Shown here in pieces: positions 23,510-31,972 of a stretch of DNA of 47,778 nt. This DNA is from JAVZLH01 sp049700435 (GTDB taxonomy: Archaea > Thermoproteota > Bathyarchaeia > Bathyarchaeales > Bathycorpusculaceae), in the NCBI GenBank assembly GCA_049700435.1, contig JBNAVK010000005.1, forward strand, positions 1-47,778. The letters are read 5' to 3'. Below the pieces are notes generated by a model. That model was not told where the DNA came from and did no database searches. It saw nothing but the letters and a program-made list of their open reading frames with translations. The first letter of the stretch is position 1; each line of letters opens with the position of its first letter. A program made the translations under genes and the position numbers.

Positions 23510-24583
23510 ATGGAAATTAGAAAAGTACAGAAAGTCGGCCACTCAACCATGACAGTTTCGCTTCCAAGCGAGTGGGTGAAACAACACAACCTTAAAGCAA
23601 GCGACCTTCTCTTCATCGTGCCCGAAAGGGACGGTTCGCTCAAATTGATGCCAAGCCAACTAGCCCAACGGGAGGAAGCAGAGGAATACTTGATAAATGC
23701 TGATGCTTGCGATGAGCCTGGAATGCTTGAAAGAATAATTGTCGGCGGCTATATACTTGGAAGAGATGTTATGAGGGTGACTTCTTCAAGCCGTATAGGG
23801 AAAGCCCACGTAGACGAGGTACGGAAGATTGTCCAGAAGCTCATAGGTTTGGGCATTCTTGAGGAGACACCGAAAAGCATCCTTCTCCAATGCTCGATTG
23901 ACTCGACGAAATTTAAGCTTGACATGTTGATTAGACGGCTTTCGCTAATCGCCTCAACAATCTTGTCAGAGGCAGTTCAGGGCTTTCGGGAGAAAAACTA
24001 TGATTTAGTGGAGGAAGCTATCGCCCGCGAAGACGAAGCAGACAAAATCTACTATCTTGCAGTGCGTCTGCTGCTTTCTGCACAGATAAAACCAGACATA
24101 GCAGAAGAAGTGGGCATGGTGGACATCCTTTTCATTCCAGCAGCCAGAGTAATACTGCAATATTTGGAGTTGGTTGCGGACTACTCGGAATTTTTAGCTA
24201 GGGAAGTCCTTGAAATGGAGGTGTACCGTAGCAAGTTGCCGAACGAAGTTGTTGATAGAATCTGTCACCTCAGTGAGTTGACCCAAACCATTTTTCAAAA
24301 GGCTGTGGAATGCGTTTTCACAAGAGACTTAAAAGTTGCAAATCAACTTTTGGAAATGAGAAATGTGCTCGAAATAGACTCAAACAGGCTTACGCGTGAG
24401 GCACCAGAGATCCCCTACGTTAGGTCTATTCTTTCGTGCTTAAGCAAGATTGCTGATAAAGGCGCGACAATAGCAGAAATAGCGATAAACAGAGCCTTAG
24501 AAGAGCCTAGCAAGTATGCTGGCGATGTTGTTCGGGCGGTGAAGCACATGCGGACTATGCCATTGCTTGCGGGGAAGAAATAG
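23510..24583 (+). CDS. AbrB-PhoU regulator (phosphate uptake regulator-like)
   Basis: This 357-residue protein has an N-terminal swapped-hairpin AbrB/SpoVT-like domain (residues 1-45, KVQKVGHSTMTVSLPSEWV) joined to PhoU-like helical bundles (about 125-340). This archaeal architecture is usually annotated as a phosphate uptake regulator. PhoU bundles bind metal clusters through acidic motifs; AREDEADKIYYLA fits one such site. No pst transporter is nearby, so the regulated target is not shown. The ATG at 23510 is preferred over a GTG three codons earlier, which overlaps its own ribosome site. Confidence 0.85.
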   Translation: MEIRKVQKVGHSTMTVSLPSEWVKQHNLKASDLLFIVPERDGSLKLMPSQLAQREEAEEYLINADACDEPGMLERIIVGGYILGRDVMRVTSSSRIGKAHVDEVRKIVQKLIGLGILEETPKSILLQCSIDSTKFKLDMLIRRLSLIASTILSEAVQGFREKNYDLVEEAIAREDEADKIYYLAVRLLLSAQIKPDIAEEVGMVDILFIPAARVILQYLELVADYSEFLAREVLEMEVYRSKLPNEVVDRICHLSELTQTIFQKAVECVFTRDLKVANQLLEMRNVLEIDSNRLTREAPEIPYVRSILSCLSKIADKGATIAEIAINRALEEPSKYAGDVVRAVKHMRTMPLLAGKK

Positions 24584-24601
24584 CTGCTGTTTACATTACG
24601 T

Positions 24602-24621
24602 TTATGCTATACTTAGCATAA
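24602..24621. promoter_or_regulatory. 8-bp inverted repeat between PhoU-like and Hsp20-like genes
   Basis: TTATGCTA (24602-24609) and TAGCATAA (24614-24621) are perfect inverted arms with a TACT loop. It lies 19 nt after the PhoU-like stop and about 50 nt before the next start. It may be an operator for the Hsp20-like gene or a transcript-end hairpin. Confidence 0.4.
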
Positions 24622-24669
24622 CAAAGTTAAAAAGGAAGAAAGTAAATATTCTATTTAGAGGAAGGCCAT

Positions 24670-25125
24670 ATGGATGATTTTGAGGAAGCGCTACAAAATA
24701 TAGACGTCTTCTGCAGAGTCTTAGTTAAGAAGATGGTTGAAAGCTTAAATGATGTTGAAAGCAACGTTTTCGTTGAGCCTATGGAAAAGCTCTTGAGGAG
24801 AAAGTATATTATAGAGGAACAGGTGGAGCAAAATCCAACCGTTAAACATTTTATTCCGCTTCCACAAGTTGAGGAGCCTCTAATAGACGTTTTTGAGGAG
24901 GATAACTACGTTAAAGTCTTGATGCAATGCCGCTGTAAAGACCAAAAGATAACAGTTCACAGAGAATCTAGTGGTTTGCAAATTTGTGTGGAAAGCGTTT
25001 GTAGAAAGCTTAACTTGCCAGTTGAGCAGTTGCAAGTTGAAAACATGGTCATGAAATGCAACAATAACGAGGCTTTAGAAGTTGAGATTCCAAAATTGAA
25101 GACAACCGTAAATTATGACCGCTGA
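24670..25125 (+). CDS. Divergent Hsp20/alpha-crystallin-like protein, cysteine-rich
   Basis: In this 151-residue protein the region from about 68 to 143 resembles the alpha-crystallin domain: EEPLIDVFEEDNYVKVLMQ as first strands, then RKLNLPVEQLQVEN and NNEALEVEIPK, matching the A-x-LxN-G-xLxI-style ending in degenerate form. The usual C-terminal I-x-I oligomer motif is not evident. Six cysteines are present (15, 87, 89, 106, 111, 130), odd for a small heat-shock protein and suggestive of metal or redox binding. The N-terminal 60 residues are helical and unassigned. The assignment is by fold resemblance only. Confidence 0.6.
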   Translation: MDDFEEALQNIDVFCRVLVKKMVESLNDVESNVFVEPMEKLLRRKYIIEEQVEQNPTVKHFIPLPQVEEPLIDVFEEDNYVKVLMQCRCKDQKITVHRESSGLQICVESVCRKLNLPVEQLQVENMVMKCNNNEALEVEIPKLKTTVNYDR

Positions 25126-25132
25126 AAGCCTA

Positions 25133-25336
25133 CTAAACTGGTACGGTTACACCTTTTTGTTTTATTCTTCTTCTGCAAGCTTCCTCTTCGGCGCATTTTG
25201 AACAAGTGTAAATAACGTCAAACTCGTTTTTCTCGGGGTTCGCAGGATTTACAATGAAGGCGAAGCACTCCTCACCCTTGTTTATTGCTCCTCCACAACA
25301 ATAGCATTTATGCTCTTTTAAGGCTGTAACCTTCAT
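25133..25336 (-). CDS. Small zinc-ribbon-like protein
   Basis: A protein of about 67 residues whose cysteines suggest two paired zinc ligands, within HKCYCCGGAINKGEEC and later TCSKCAEEEAC. The start is set at the ATG at 25336, giving MKVTALKEH, with AGGATG upstream. A longer frame from 25387 begins directly at a T-rich stretch with no ribosome site. It lies downstream of the second hdrB, beyond a T-rich end, and converges with the Hsp20-like gene 7 nt away. Function unknown. Confidence 0.6.
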   Translation of the reverse strand: MKVTALKEHKCYCCGGAINKGEECFAFIVNPANPEKNEFDVIYTCSKCAEEEACRRRIKQKGVTVPV

Positions 25337-25387
25337 TTTGCATCCTAGATTTAGGAAACGTTTCACGCTTTTAACATTTTCTAACAT

Positions 25388-25416
25388 GAAAAAGAAAAAA
25401 GAATGTAGAAAAACGC
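25388..25416 (-). terminator. T-rich transcript end after the second hdr operon
   Basis: On the minus strand this is a dense run of T tracts (the reverse of AAAAAGAAAAAAG and AGAAAAACG) shortly after the hdrB copy 2 stop. It probably ends the mvh-hdr transcript ahead of the small zinc-ribbon gene. Confidence 0.5.
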
Positions 25417-25431
25417 GTCTGAGAAAGGGGG

Positions 25432-26307
25432 TTAACCTACTTTCTCAAGTACCTTGTCTATTTTTACTTTGTGGAAGTCAAGCGCCAGTTCTTTGGGTTC
25501 CACGCCTAGGCTTAGGCTTAGAAGCTCCGCGTAATGGACGATGGGCATGTTGTATTCTTCTTTATATGAGGATTTTATCAGCATTTGCCCAATGTCCAAT
25601 GTTAGGAAGCAGAATGGGCATAGAGTTGATATGCAGTCGGCGCCAGCTTCTGTTGCGTTTACAATTTTATCTCTGGCTATTGCCAAGGCAACATCGTCCG
25701 CGTAACCCCTAAGGAGACCGCCACAACATCTCAGCTTGTTTCTGTACCATATGCTTTTTGCGCCTAAAGCCTCAATTAGCGTGTCAAAGATTTTTGGGCG
25801 TTCTGGATCGTCGAACCTTAAAAGTGCGCTTGGTCTGAGAAGGTGGCATCCGGAGAATGAGGCTACCTTCAACTTGTTTAATGGTTTGACAACACTTCGC
25901 TTTAGCTGGTCTACGCCAACATCTTTCATTAAAACTTGAAGGTAATGCCTAACTTCTTTGTTGCCCTTAAACTCTTTGCCAACGTTTGAGAGAATTTTGT
26001 TCACTCGTTCTCGCAGTTCTTCTTTTTCTTTTAGCAAAGTGTTGGTCATGGCAAGCGACTCAAAGCAGCCTGTGCAAAGAGTGACTATGTTTAGATCGGC
26101 TTCTTCGGCTAGGCAAATGTTGTAGGCTGCAATGGCTAGGCTTGTTTCCAAGTCTATAGACTGGAGTGGTGGAGGAGCGCAGCATGTCATATTTTCTAAG
26201 TCAACGAGTTCTATTCCTAGTTTTGTTAGGGCTTTTCTCGCTGACAGTTCATAGTGGGGTTGGCGGGCTGGTATCGTGCAGCCTAAAAATAGCGCGTAGG
26301 TTGTCAT
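25432..26307 (-). CDS. hdrB: Heterodisulfide reductase subunit B, HdrB-like (copy 2)
   Basis: This 291-residue paralogue of the copy at 15311-16186 has the same two-CCG plan. The first set is Cys10, Cys42-Cys43, Cys78 and Cys81; the second is SGCH (about 153), RCCGG (about 194) and CPFC (about 230). The first motif is CCA rather than CCG, with a PPP run behind it, but the cluster-binding cysteines are intact. The ATG overlaps the hdrC stop by 4 nt. The bound disulfide is not known. Divergence from copy 1 around the first site suggests a different substrate. Confidence 0.93.
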   Translation of the reverse strand: MTTYALFLGCTIPARQPHYELSARKALTKLGIELVDLENMTCCAPPPLQSIDLETSLAIAAYNICLAEEADLNIVTLCTGCFESLAMTNTLLKEKEELRERVNKILSNVGKEFKGNKEVRHYLQVLMKDVGVDQLKRSVVKPLNKLKVASFSGCHLLRPSALLRFDDPERPKIFDTLIEALGAKSIWYRNKLRCCGGLLRGYADDVALAIARDKIVNATEAGADCISTLCPFCFLTLDIGQMLIKSSYKEEYNMPIVHYAELLSLSLGVEPKELALDFHKVKIDKVLEKVG

Positions 26308-26822
26308 GGGGATTCACCTTTCTTAAACATGATTTTGTCGAAGCCTGTGGCTGAAAGAATCTTCTTTGCTGCTTCGACGCCCGCGGGTTTTAGGGGCGGC
26401 AGCCCATAGTCTCCTCGCTTCTTTTCCAAGAACTTTGATATGGGAACTATGCGTCCTTCGCTTGTTATTCCGGCGGCGAACTCAGCGTATATGTTGGGTA
26501 TGTTTCCCTCGCGTATTGCCATGTTTCTTAAGGCGTAGATAACGTCTGCGATTTCAACTTTTTGTGGGCAGCGTTCTTGGCATTGGTAGCATGAGGCGCA
26601 GAGCCAGATGGCGTCGCCTGAAATTACGTCTTGTTTCAGCCCTAAAAGTGCGAGGCGAATGATTTGTCTTGGGTTGTAGCGGTCTGTTGTTTTTGCAACT
26701 GGACAGCTGCTGGCGCATGTTCCACATTGGTAGCAGTAGGTTATTGTTTCTCCGCCTAGCCTGCTTGTTATTTCCTTTGCAAAGTCTGTGGTTGTCGTTT
26801 TTTCTTGCGCCATCATAGTCAT
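26304..26822 (-). CDS. hdrC: Heterodisulfide reductase subunit C, HdrC-like (copy 2)
   Basis: This 172-residue protein has [4Fe-4S] motifs C30/C33/C36/C40 and C75/C78/C81/C85. It connects the HdrA fusion upstream with HdrB downstream. Two further in-frame ATGs at 26816 and 26813 could be the real start, since GGCGATGA lies just before them. The gap to hdrA is 8 nt. Confidence 0.92.
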   Translation of the reverse strand: MTMMAQEKTTTTDFAKEITSRLGGETITYCYQCGTCASSCPVAKTTDRYNPRQIIRLALLGLKQDVISGDAIWLCASCYQCQERCPQKVEIADVIYALRNMAIREGNIPNIYAEFAAGITSEGRIVPISKFLEKKRGDYGLPPLKPAGVEAAKKILSATGFDKIMFKKGESP

Positions 26823-26830
26823 CGCCTACA

Positions 26831-29293
26831 CTAGGCTAGTTGCAGCGTCCCCAGCTTCTCCACTCTTTCAGTCATAGTTTTAGCGGCTTCAGCGAACTTG
26901 TCTCCTTCAATGTAGACGAGGTTGAACATTTCAAGTCTTTCGGGCTCTATACCGCACTCCTTAAGCAATTTCTTAGCCAGTTCCACTTTAACCTTGGTTT
27001 TTTGGCTGCCAACTTCATAGTGGCAACCGTCTGGCTTGCAGCCGACAACCATAACTCCTTGGGCGCCAGCTTTGAAGGCTTCGAGTATTTGCTGAACTTG
27101 AACTGCGCCTGTGCATGGAACTTTCAGCACTCTCACGTTTGCTGGATACTGCATCATAGCCATGCCAGAAGAGTCTATGGCTGCGTGACCGCACTCTGAG
27201 CAGCTTAGGGCTAGAATCAGCGGCTTAGATGTTCCATTCACGGAAAGCAACGCTTTCATTTGGGCTGATATTTGTGTTGGCTTCAAGTGGCGGAGTTCAA
27301 TGGCTCCGACTGGGCAGGTTCCAACGCAGACGCCGCATCCTTCACAAAGGAGGTCGTCCACTTTCGCGACAAAGTGTTCCTTGTCCTTTTGCACTAGGCT
27401 TATGGCGCCGTATGGGCATGTGACTGGACAGAATTCGCAGTCTCCGCAGTAATCCTCATTCACCACCGCCGTCTTCTGATCTTTAACAATCTTGCCATTT
27501 GTAAGGAACTTGGCTGCTTTCACCGCCGCCGAGTGAGCGTGAAGGGATGTTGTCGGCGCGTCTTTCGGGAAGGTTGCGCCTCCGCAAAGGAATATTCCCC
27601 TGCGCTTTGTTTCTGTTGGTCTAAGTTTCGCGTTATATTCCTTGAAGAAGCCGTCTTGGTCAAGTTCCAAGCCGAGGATTTCGGCAAGTTCCTTTGCGTC
27701 TTCGGCTGGAACCATTGCTGACGCAAGGACGACTAGGTCGGCTTCCAACTCCAAGAATTTTCGCAGAAGTTCGTCTTCAACGTCCACTACGAGCGTGTTG
27801 GTTGCTGGGTCGTGTAGAATTTCTGTTGGTCTGCCTTTGACGAATTTTATTCCCATTTCTCTGGCTTTTTCATAATAGTATTCATGTTCTCTTCCCGTCG
27901 TCCTAATGTCAATGTAGCATATTGTAATGTCAGCGTCTGGATAAGCTGATTTGATTAGGGTTGCGTGTTTCAGCGATATCATGCAGCATATGCTTGAGCA
28001 GTAGGGGTTCCAACGCCTATCCCTAGAGCCGACACATTGCACGAAAACTATACGTTTTGCCGGCTTCTTATCTGAGGGTCTGACTAACATGCCGTTTGTT
28101 GGTCCAAAAGCGTCCAACATTCGTGCAAGTTCCAAGTGGGTTATGACGTCTGGATACTCGCCATAATGATACTCTTTTATCACGCTTGGGTCGTATTCCC
28201 TAAAGCCCGTTGCAACTATTATGCTGCCGACGTTAAGGGTTACGTTTTCAGTTTTCTGGTTCAGTTCAATAGCTTTTGTTGGGCAAATTTCAACGCACTT
28301 CGCGCATTGATTGAACTTGCAGGCTTTCTCGTCTATGGCGTAGACTGGCGGATAAACTAGAGGCGCATTTATGTAAATTGCTTTACGGGTTTTGAGTTTC
28401 GCGTTATACTCGTCTGGAACTTCAACTGGGCAGACGGTTGTGCACAAATCGCAGCCTACACATTTCTTTTCATTAACATATCTCGGCTTTTTCTCTACCG
28501 TAACCTTATAGTTTCCTGGAACCCCCTCAACTTTTACGACTTTAGAGTTTGTAAGCACGTTTAAGTTTGGGATTTCGGAGAGTCCCGAGCGGTAAACGCA
28601 TTTTCGCGATGTGTGAGTTACTGTTTTTAGGTCTGAGGCTGGGGATTGTATGCAGATGGCACAGTCGTCTGTTGGAAAGAAACGCACAGCCCTAGCAGCT
28701 AACCCACCCAAGAAAGGCTCTTTTTCAACTAGGTAAACCTCGAAGCCTATGTCTGCCAAGTCTTCGGCTGCTTGCATTCCAGCTATTCCGCCGCCAATCA
28801 CAAGAACGGATTTAACGGCTGGAAACTCAAGCTTCTCTATCGGCTCAGAAAGCTTAACGCGTTCTATGGCGGCTAAAAGCATCGCCTTCGCTTTTTCAGT
28901 TGCCTCTTTCGGCGCATTTCGATGAGGCCAAGCGCAATGGTCTTTTATGTCTAAAACTTCCAAAAGATTTGGGTTCAGCCCAGCTTCTTCAACAGCTTTG
29001 GCTATGGCGACTTCGCTTATCTTCGGAATGTTCTCGGCAACAACAACCCTATTCACTTTTTTGCCTTTAACGGCGTCAACAATGGTTTTCAGTCCTTGAC
29101 CACGCCAGAACTCGCTTCCTCTCGATACAAGAGCTACTCCTTGAACGTTTTTCACGAAGTTTGCCAAAGCTTCGAAATCAAGTATTTTTGATAGTTGTCC
29201 TCCGCAGTCTGATAGGAAGACTCCAACTTTTGCTTCTTCCAAGGTTTTCACCTTACCTTTTGAGCGTTTTGACGAGCCTCTTTTGGCTGTCAT
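26831..29293 (-). CDS. hdrA: HdrA-MvhD fusion (copy 2)
   Basis: This 820-residue protein has an N-terminal domain (1-140), an FAD domain (GGGIAGM at 167-173), an inserted ferredoxin (CVGCDLCTTVC at 278-288, then CKFNQCAKCVEIC), two C-terminal [4Fe-4S] motifs (about 620-690) and a complete MvhD domain (about 700-820, CSEC, PCTG, GCKPDGCHY). Fusion of MvhD gives a direct hydrogenase-to-flavin path. The N-terminal domain has lost the usual CTPRTHEP cysteine (AENIPKISEV at 86-95) and keeps only Cys30 and Cys120. About ten residues with an extra cysteine are inserted after DCAIC (210-214). The ATG at 29293 is fixed by GGAGGTGG. It lies inside the end of mvhA, overlapping by 41 nt. Confidence 0.93.
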   Translation of the reverse strand: MTAKRGSSKRSKGKVKTLEEAKVGVFLSDCGGQLSKILDFEALANFVKNVQGVALVSRGSEFWRGQGLKTIVDAVKGKKVNRVVVAENIPKISEVAIAKAVEEAGLNPNLLEVLDIKDHCAWPHRNAPKEATEKAKAMLLAAIERVKLSEPIEKLEFPAVKSVLVIGGGIAGMQAAEDLADIGFEVYLVEKEPFLGGLAARAVRFFPTDDCAICIQSPASDLKTVTHTSRKCVYRSGLSEIPNLNVLTNSKVVKVEGVPGNYKVTVEKKPRYVNEKKCVGCDLCTTVCPVEVPDEYNAKLKTRKAIYINAPLVYPPVYAIDEKACKFNQCAKCVEICPTKAIELNQKTENVTLNVGSIIVATGFREYDPSVIKEYHYGEYPDVITHLELARMLDAFGPTNGMLVRPSDKKPAKRIVFVQCVGSRDRRWNPYCSSICCMISLKHATLIKSAYPDADITICYIDIRTTGREHEYYYEKAREMGIKFVKGRPTEILHDPATNTLVVDVEDELLRKFLELEADLVVLASAMVPAEDAKELAEILGLELDQDGFFKEYNAKLRPTETKRRGIFLCGGATFPKDAPTTSLHAHSAAVKAAKFLTNGKIVKDQKTAVVNEDYCGDCEFCPVTCPYGAISLVQKDKEHFVAKVDDLLCEGCGVCVGTCPVGAIELRHLKPTQISAQMKALLSVNGTSKPLILALSCSECGHAAIDSSGMAMMQYPANVRVLKVPCTGAVQVQQILEAFKAGAQGVMVVGCKPDGCHYEVGSQKTKVKVELAKKLLKECGIEPERLEMFNLVYIEGDKFAEAAKTMTERVEKLGTLQLA

Positions 29294-30710
29294 AAATTTC
29301 CACCTCCAACGGCATTTGACCAACCGCAAAGTGGGTGGCGCATGCAAAACAGGGGTCGTAAGCCCTAAAAGCCATCTCCACCATGTTCAATATTCCATCC
29401 GTAACCCTGCCTTTCTTGATTAAGCCTTTAGCCGCGTTTCTTATAGACATGCAGATGCCTGGCACATTGTGGGTTGTGGCCACTATCAAATTGACTTTCT
29501 TGGCTAAAGCGTTCTCGTCCAGCTGGTAATGGTGTATTAAGGTGCCTCTTGCAGCCTCCACTATGCCGACGCCTTCGCCTGGTTTTCCAGGCTTGTTCCT
29601 AATGTTCTTGCTGGTTATTTCTGGGTCGGTTACGAGTTCGAGGGCTCTTTCAGCAGCGTAAAGCAGCTCAATCAGCCTAGCCCAATGGTAAGCCAAAGTG
29701 TTGTGGACTGGTTTTCCGCCTAGGGTTTTATACATGCGTTCGTATTCGGCTTGAGCTAGTGGCGTTGCCATTCCATCTGCGGCGTTAAGCCTTCCGAGGG
29801 GGCCGACTCTGTAGACGCCGTTTTCTGGACCGTCTACGAAGCCTTTCCATCCTACTTTTTTGAGGTATGGCAGCTTAACGTAGGTCCATGGTTCAACGCG
29901 TTCTTCTATGATGTTTAGGTATTCTTTTGGAGAGAATTTGACGAATTCTTTTCCTTTGGGGTCGACGACTCTGACGTTGCCGTCGTAGAAGTTTACTTTG
30001 TTGTTTTTGTCAACCAAACCCATGTAATAGGTTTTCAGCGTGTATGGTTCACTTGTGATTAGTTTTACGTATTCTGTGTTTTTGAGGACGATGTCGTCGA
30101 ACAGCTTCAGAGAGAACTTTGCAAACTCTAAGCAGCTTCTCACCATTTTCTCGATTTCGCTCCTTTCCTCTTCAGATAATCCCTTTGCTATTCCGCCCGG
30201 CACGCACGCGCTCACAGGGTGGGTTGCTTTGCCACCTAACATCTCGGTTATTTTCTGTCCGTAAGCCCTATGCTTTATAACTTCTTTGCCTATTTCCAAC
30301 CCAGCCTTTTCAATAACGCCTAAAACATTGCGTTTTTCTGGTGGTGCGTCTGGCCCAACAACAAAGTCTGGTCCGCCAAGATAGTAGAAGTGTAGTGTGT
30401 GGTCGTATAGATAATAGCCGCAATACATGAGTTCCCTAAGTTTTTTGGCTGTTTCTGGCGGTTCAACGTTGAAGGCTGAGTCTAAGGCTTTGGCGCCTGC
30501 CATGTGGTGCGCCACTGGGCAGACTCCGCAGATTCTTGTAGTTATTATGGGCAAGTCCTCAGCCCTTCTTCCTTCGCAGAATCTTTCGAAGCCGCGGAGT
30601 TCTGGAACTTGGAAGTAGGCTTCGTCTACATCGCCTTGATCGTTTAGGAATATGGTTATTTTTCCGTGTCCCTCAAGCCTCGTTATTGGGTTTATGACTA
30701 TTTCCTTCAT
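29253..30710 (-). CDS. mvhA: [NiFe] hydrogenase large subunit, MvhA-type (copy 2)
   Basis: This 485-residue protein has nickel ligands in RICGVC (Cys61, Cys64) and DPCFACATH (Cys454, Cys457, His460). The 25 residues after His460 should be clipped on maturation, and the DNA for most of them is also read in another frame as the start of hdrA. The ATG overlaps the mvhG stop by 4 nt behind GGAGGG. Its partner protease is probably the one at 12325-12819. It is closely related to copy 1. Confidence 0.95.
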   Translation of the reverse strand: MKEIVINPITRLEGHGKITIFLNDQGDVDEAYFQVPELRGFERFCEGRRAEDLPIITTRICGVCPVAHHMAGAKALDSAFNVEPPETAKKLRELMYCGYYLYDHTLHFYYLGGPDFVVGPDAPPEKRNVLGVIEKAGLEIGKEVIKHRAYGQKITEMLGGKATHPVSACVPGGIAKGLSEEERSEIEKMVRSCLEFAKFSLKLFDDIVLKNTEYVKLITSEPYTLKTYYMGLVDKNNKVNFYDGNVRVVDPKGKEFVKFSPKEYLNIIEERVEPWTYVKLPYLKKVGWKGFVDGPENGVYRVGPLGRLNAADGMATPLAQAEYERMYKTLGGKPVHNTLAYHWARLIELLYAAERALELVTDPEITSKNIRNKPGKPGEGVGIVEAARGTLIHHYQLDENALAKKVNLIVATTHNVPGICMSIRNAAKGLIKKGRVTDGILNMVEMAFRAYDPCFACATHFAVGQMPLEVEIYDSQKRLVKTLKR

Positions 30711-31648
30711 TTCATCACCCTCCTTTTTAGAATGGAGTTTGCAAGTGAATACTTGTAGAAGGTTCCAACTGGGTCAACGATTTGTTCGATGACTTTTGGG
30801 TCTGTGGCTATTGATGCGAAGGCGCTTATCATGGCTGCGCCTTGGTCTGCTACGCGGGGTGCTGGTCCGCCGCATCCTGTGCATGGTATGTTTGCCTTTA
30901 AGCATTGGGCGCCGCATCCGCCTCTGGTTGCGGGTCCCATGCAGATTACGCCTTGGTCTAGGAAGCATGTTTTGAAGTCATCGTTTATTTCGTAGATTCT
31001 TTTTACTTGAGTTATTTTTCTGTCCTTTTTTTCTCTTTGGCATTCGTCGCACACGGATTTGTTAAAGAGAAGACTTGAGCCTTTTGGTGGAAGTTTACCG
31101 CTGAAGATGGCTTCTACGGCGTCGAGTATTCTTGGAACTGGGGGTGGACAGCCCGAGATGAAGTAGTCAACATCCACTGTTTGCGCTAGGGTTTTAACAG
31201 TGTCATAAAATTCTGGGAGTTCAAGCTCTCCCTGCTTAATTCTATAGCGGGTTTGGGGAGTAATGCGCTGCGGGTTTTTTGTTGAGGGAGTTTCAAAGTA
31301 TGCCCTTTCAAAAATTTTCTCACGGTTCCATAGGTTTCCGAGGCCTACTACGCAGCCGTCGCATGCGCATGAGCCGAAAGCTACAAGGACTTTTGATTTT
31401 TGTCTTAGGAGTTTTGCCATGTGTTCTTGTTCTGAGTTGCGTATTGCTCCGTTGAAGAAGCAGACGTCTATGCTTTTGTCTGGCATGTTTTCAACATCTT
31501 TGTATTTTATGTCTAAGGCTACTGGCCAGAAGACTAGATCAGCCTTTGCTACTACGTCTAGGATTTTTTCGTTTATGTCTAATACGGCTATTTCGCAGCC
31601 TCCACAGCTTGCTGCCCAGTAGAAGGCAAATTTTAGTTTCTTCTCCAT
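30707..31648 (-). CDS. mvhG: [NiFe] hydrogenase small subunit, MvhG-type (copy 2)
   Basis: This 313-residue protein has the proximal-cluster motif CGGC (Cys15, Cys18), then GSCACDG, SGCPP, CDECQ, CFLDQGVICMGP, GGCGAQC and CTGCGGP, giving three clusters. No signal peptide. It is the first gene of the second operon, with ACGGTGATGG at the start. Upstream lie a TATA-like run, an inverted repeat and a motif shared with the divergent Lrp gene. Confidence 0.94.
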   Translation of the reverse strand: MEKKLKFAFYWAASCGGCEIAVLDINEKILDVVAKADLVFWPVALDIKYKDVENMPDKSIDVCFFNGAIRNSEQEHMAKLLRQKSKVLVAFGSCACDGCVVGLGNLWNREKIFERAYFETPSTKNPQRITPQTRYRIKQGELELPEFYDTVKTLAQTVDVDYFISGCPPPVPRILDAVEAIFSGKLPPKGSSLLFNKSVCDECQREKKDRKITQVKRIYEINDDFKTCFLDQGVICMGPATRGGCGAQCLKANIPCTGCGGPAPRVADQGAAMISAFASIATDPKVIEQIVDPVGTFYKYSLANSILKRRVMK

Positions 31649-31689
31649 TTCATCACCGTTTGTATAGTTTAAAGAAGCTAGATTATTAC

Positions 31690-31744
31690 AAGTTCTATAA
31701 TTTAAATTTAGTTGTTGGTAAATAGAAAATTGACTATAGAACTT
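31690..31744 (-). promoter_or_regulatory. Promoter with inverted repeat for the second hydrogenase operon
   Basis: AAGTTCTATA (31690-31699) and TATAGAACTT (31735-31744) are perfect 10-bp inverted arms. Between them, on the minus strand, is a TATA-like TTTAAATTATA, followed upstream by GTTGTTGGTAA (31711-31721, plus-strand orientation). Nearly the same 11-mer occurs at 31985-31995 before the Lrp gene. Confidence 0.5.
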
Positions 31745-31972
31745 TTATGTTAGGTTTAGGTGAAATTTAACAAGAAGAGGGCGCAAGCGGGCTTGCGACT
31801 TACACTTTCTCCGCTTGTTGTTCAGTTTCAGAGTTTTCTATCTTTAACTTTGATAAATACTTTCCACAATCCCAAGAACCAGCTGTCTCAAGTCCAGCAA
31901 AGACTGAACCTAAGTTTATTCTAGTCCATTGTTTCTCTTTTATTATAATTAATAAGCTTTAAAGAACGAAAG

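Noticed and set aside
23353..23643. 96-residue minus-strand frame across the divergent promoter and the PhoU-like start
   Set aside because: It overlaps two well-supported genes and a promoter, is rich in hydrophobic and Ser/Thr runs from AT-rich DNA, and has no ribosome site.
25432..26307. Broken HdrB because the first motif is CCA rather than CCG
   Set aside because: The glycine is not a ligand. All cluster-binding cysteines of both repeats are present.
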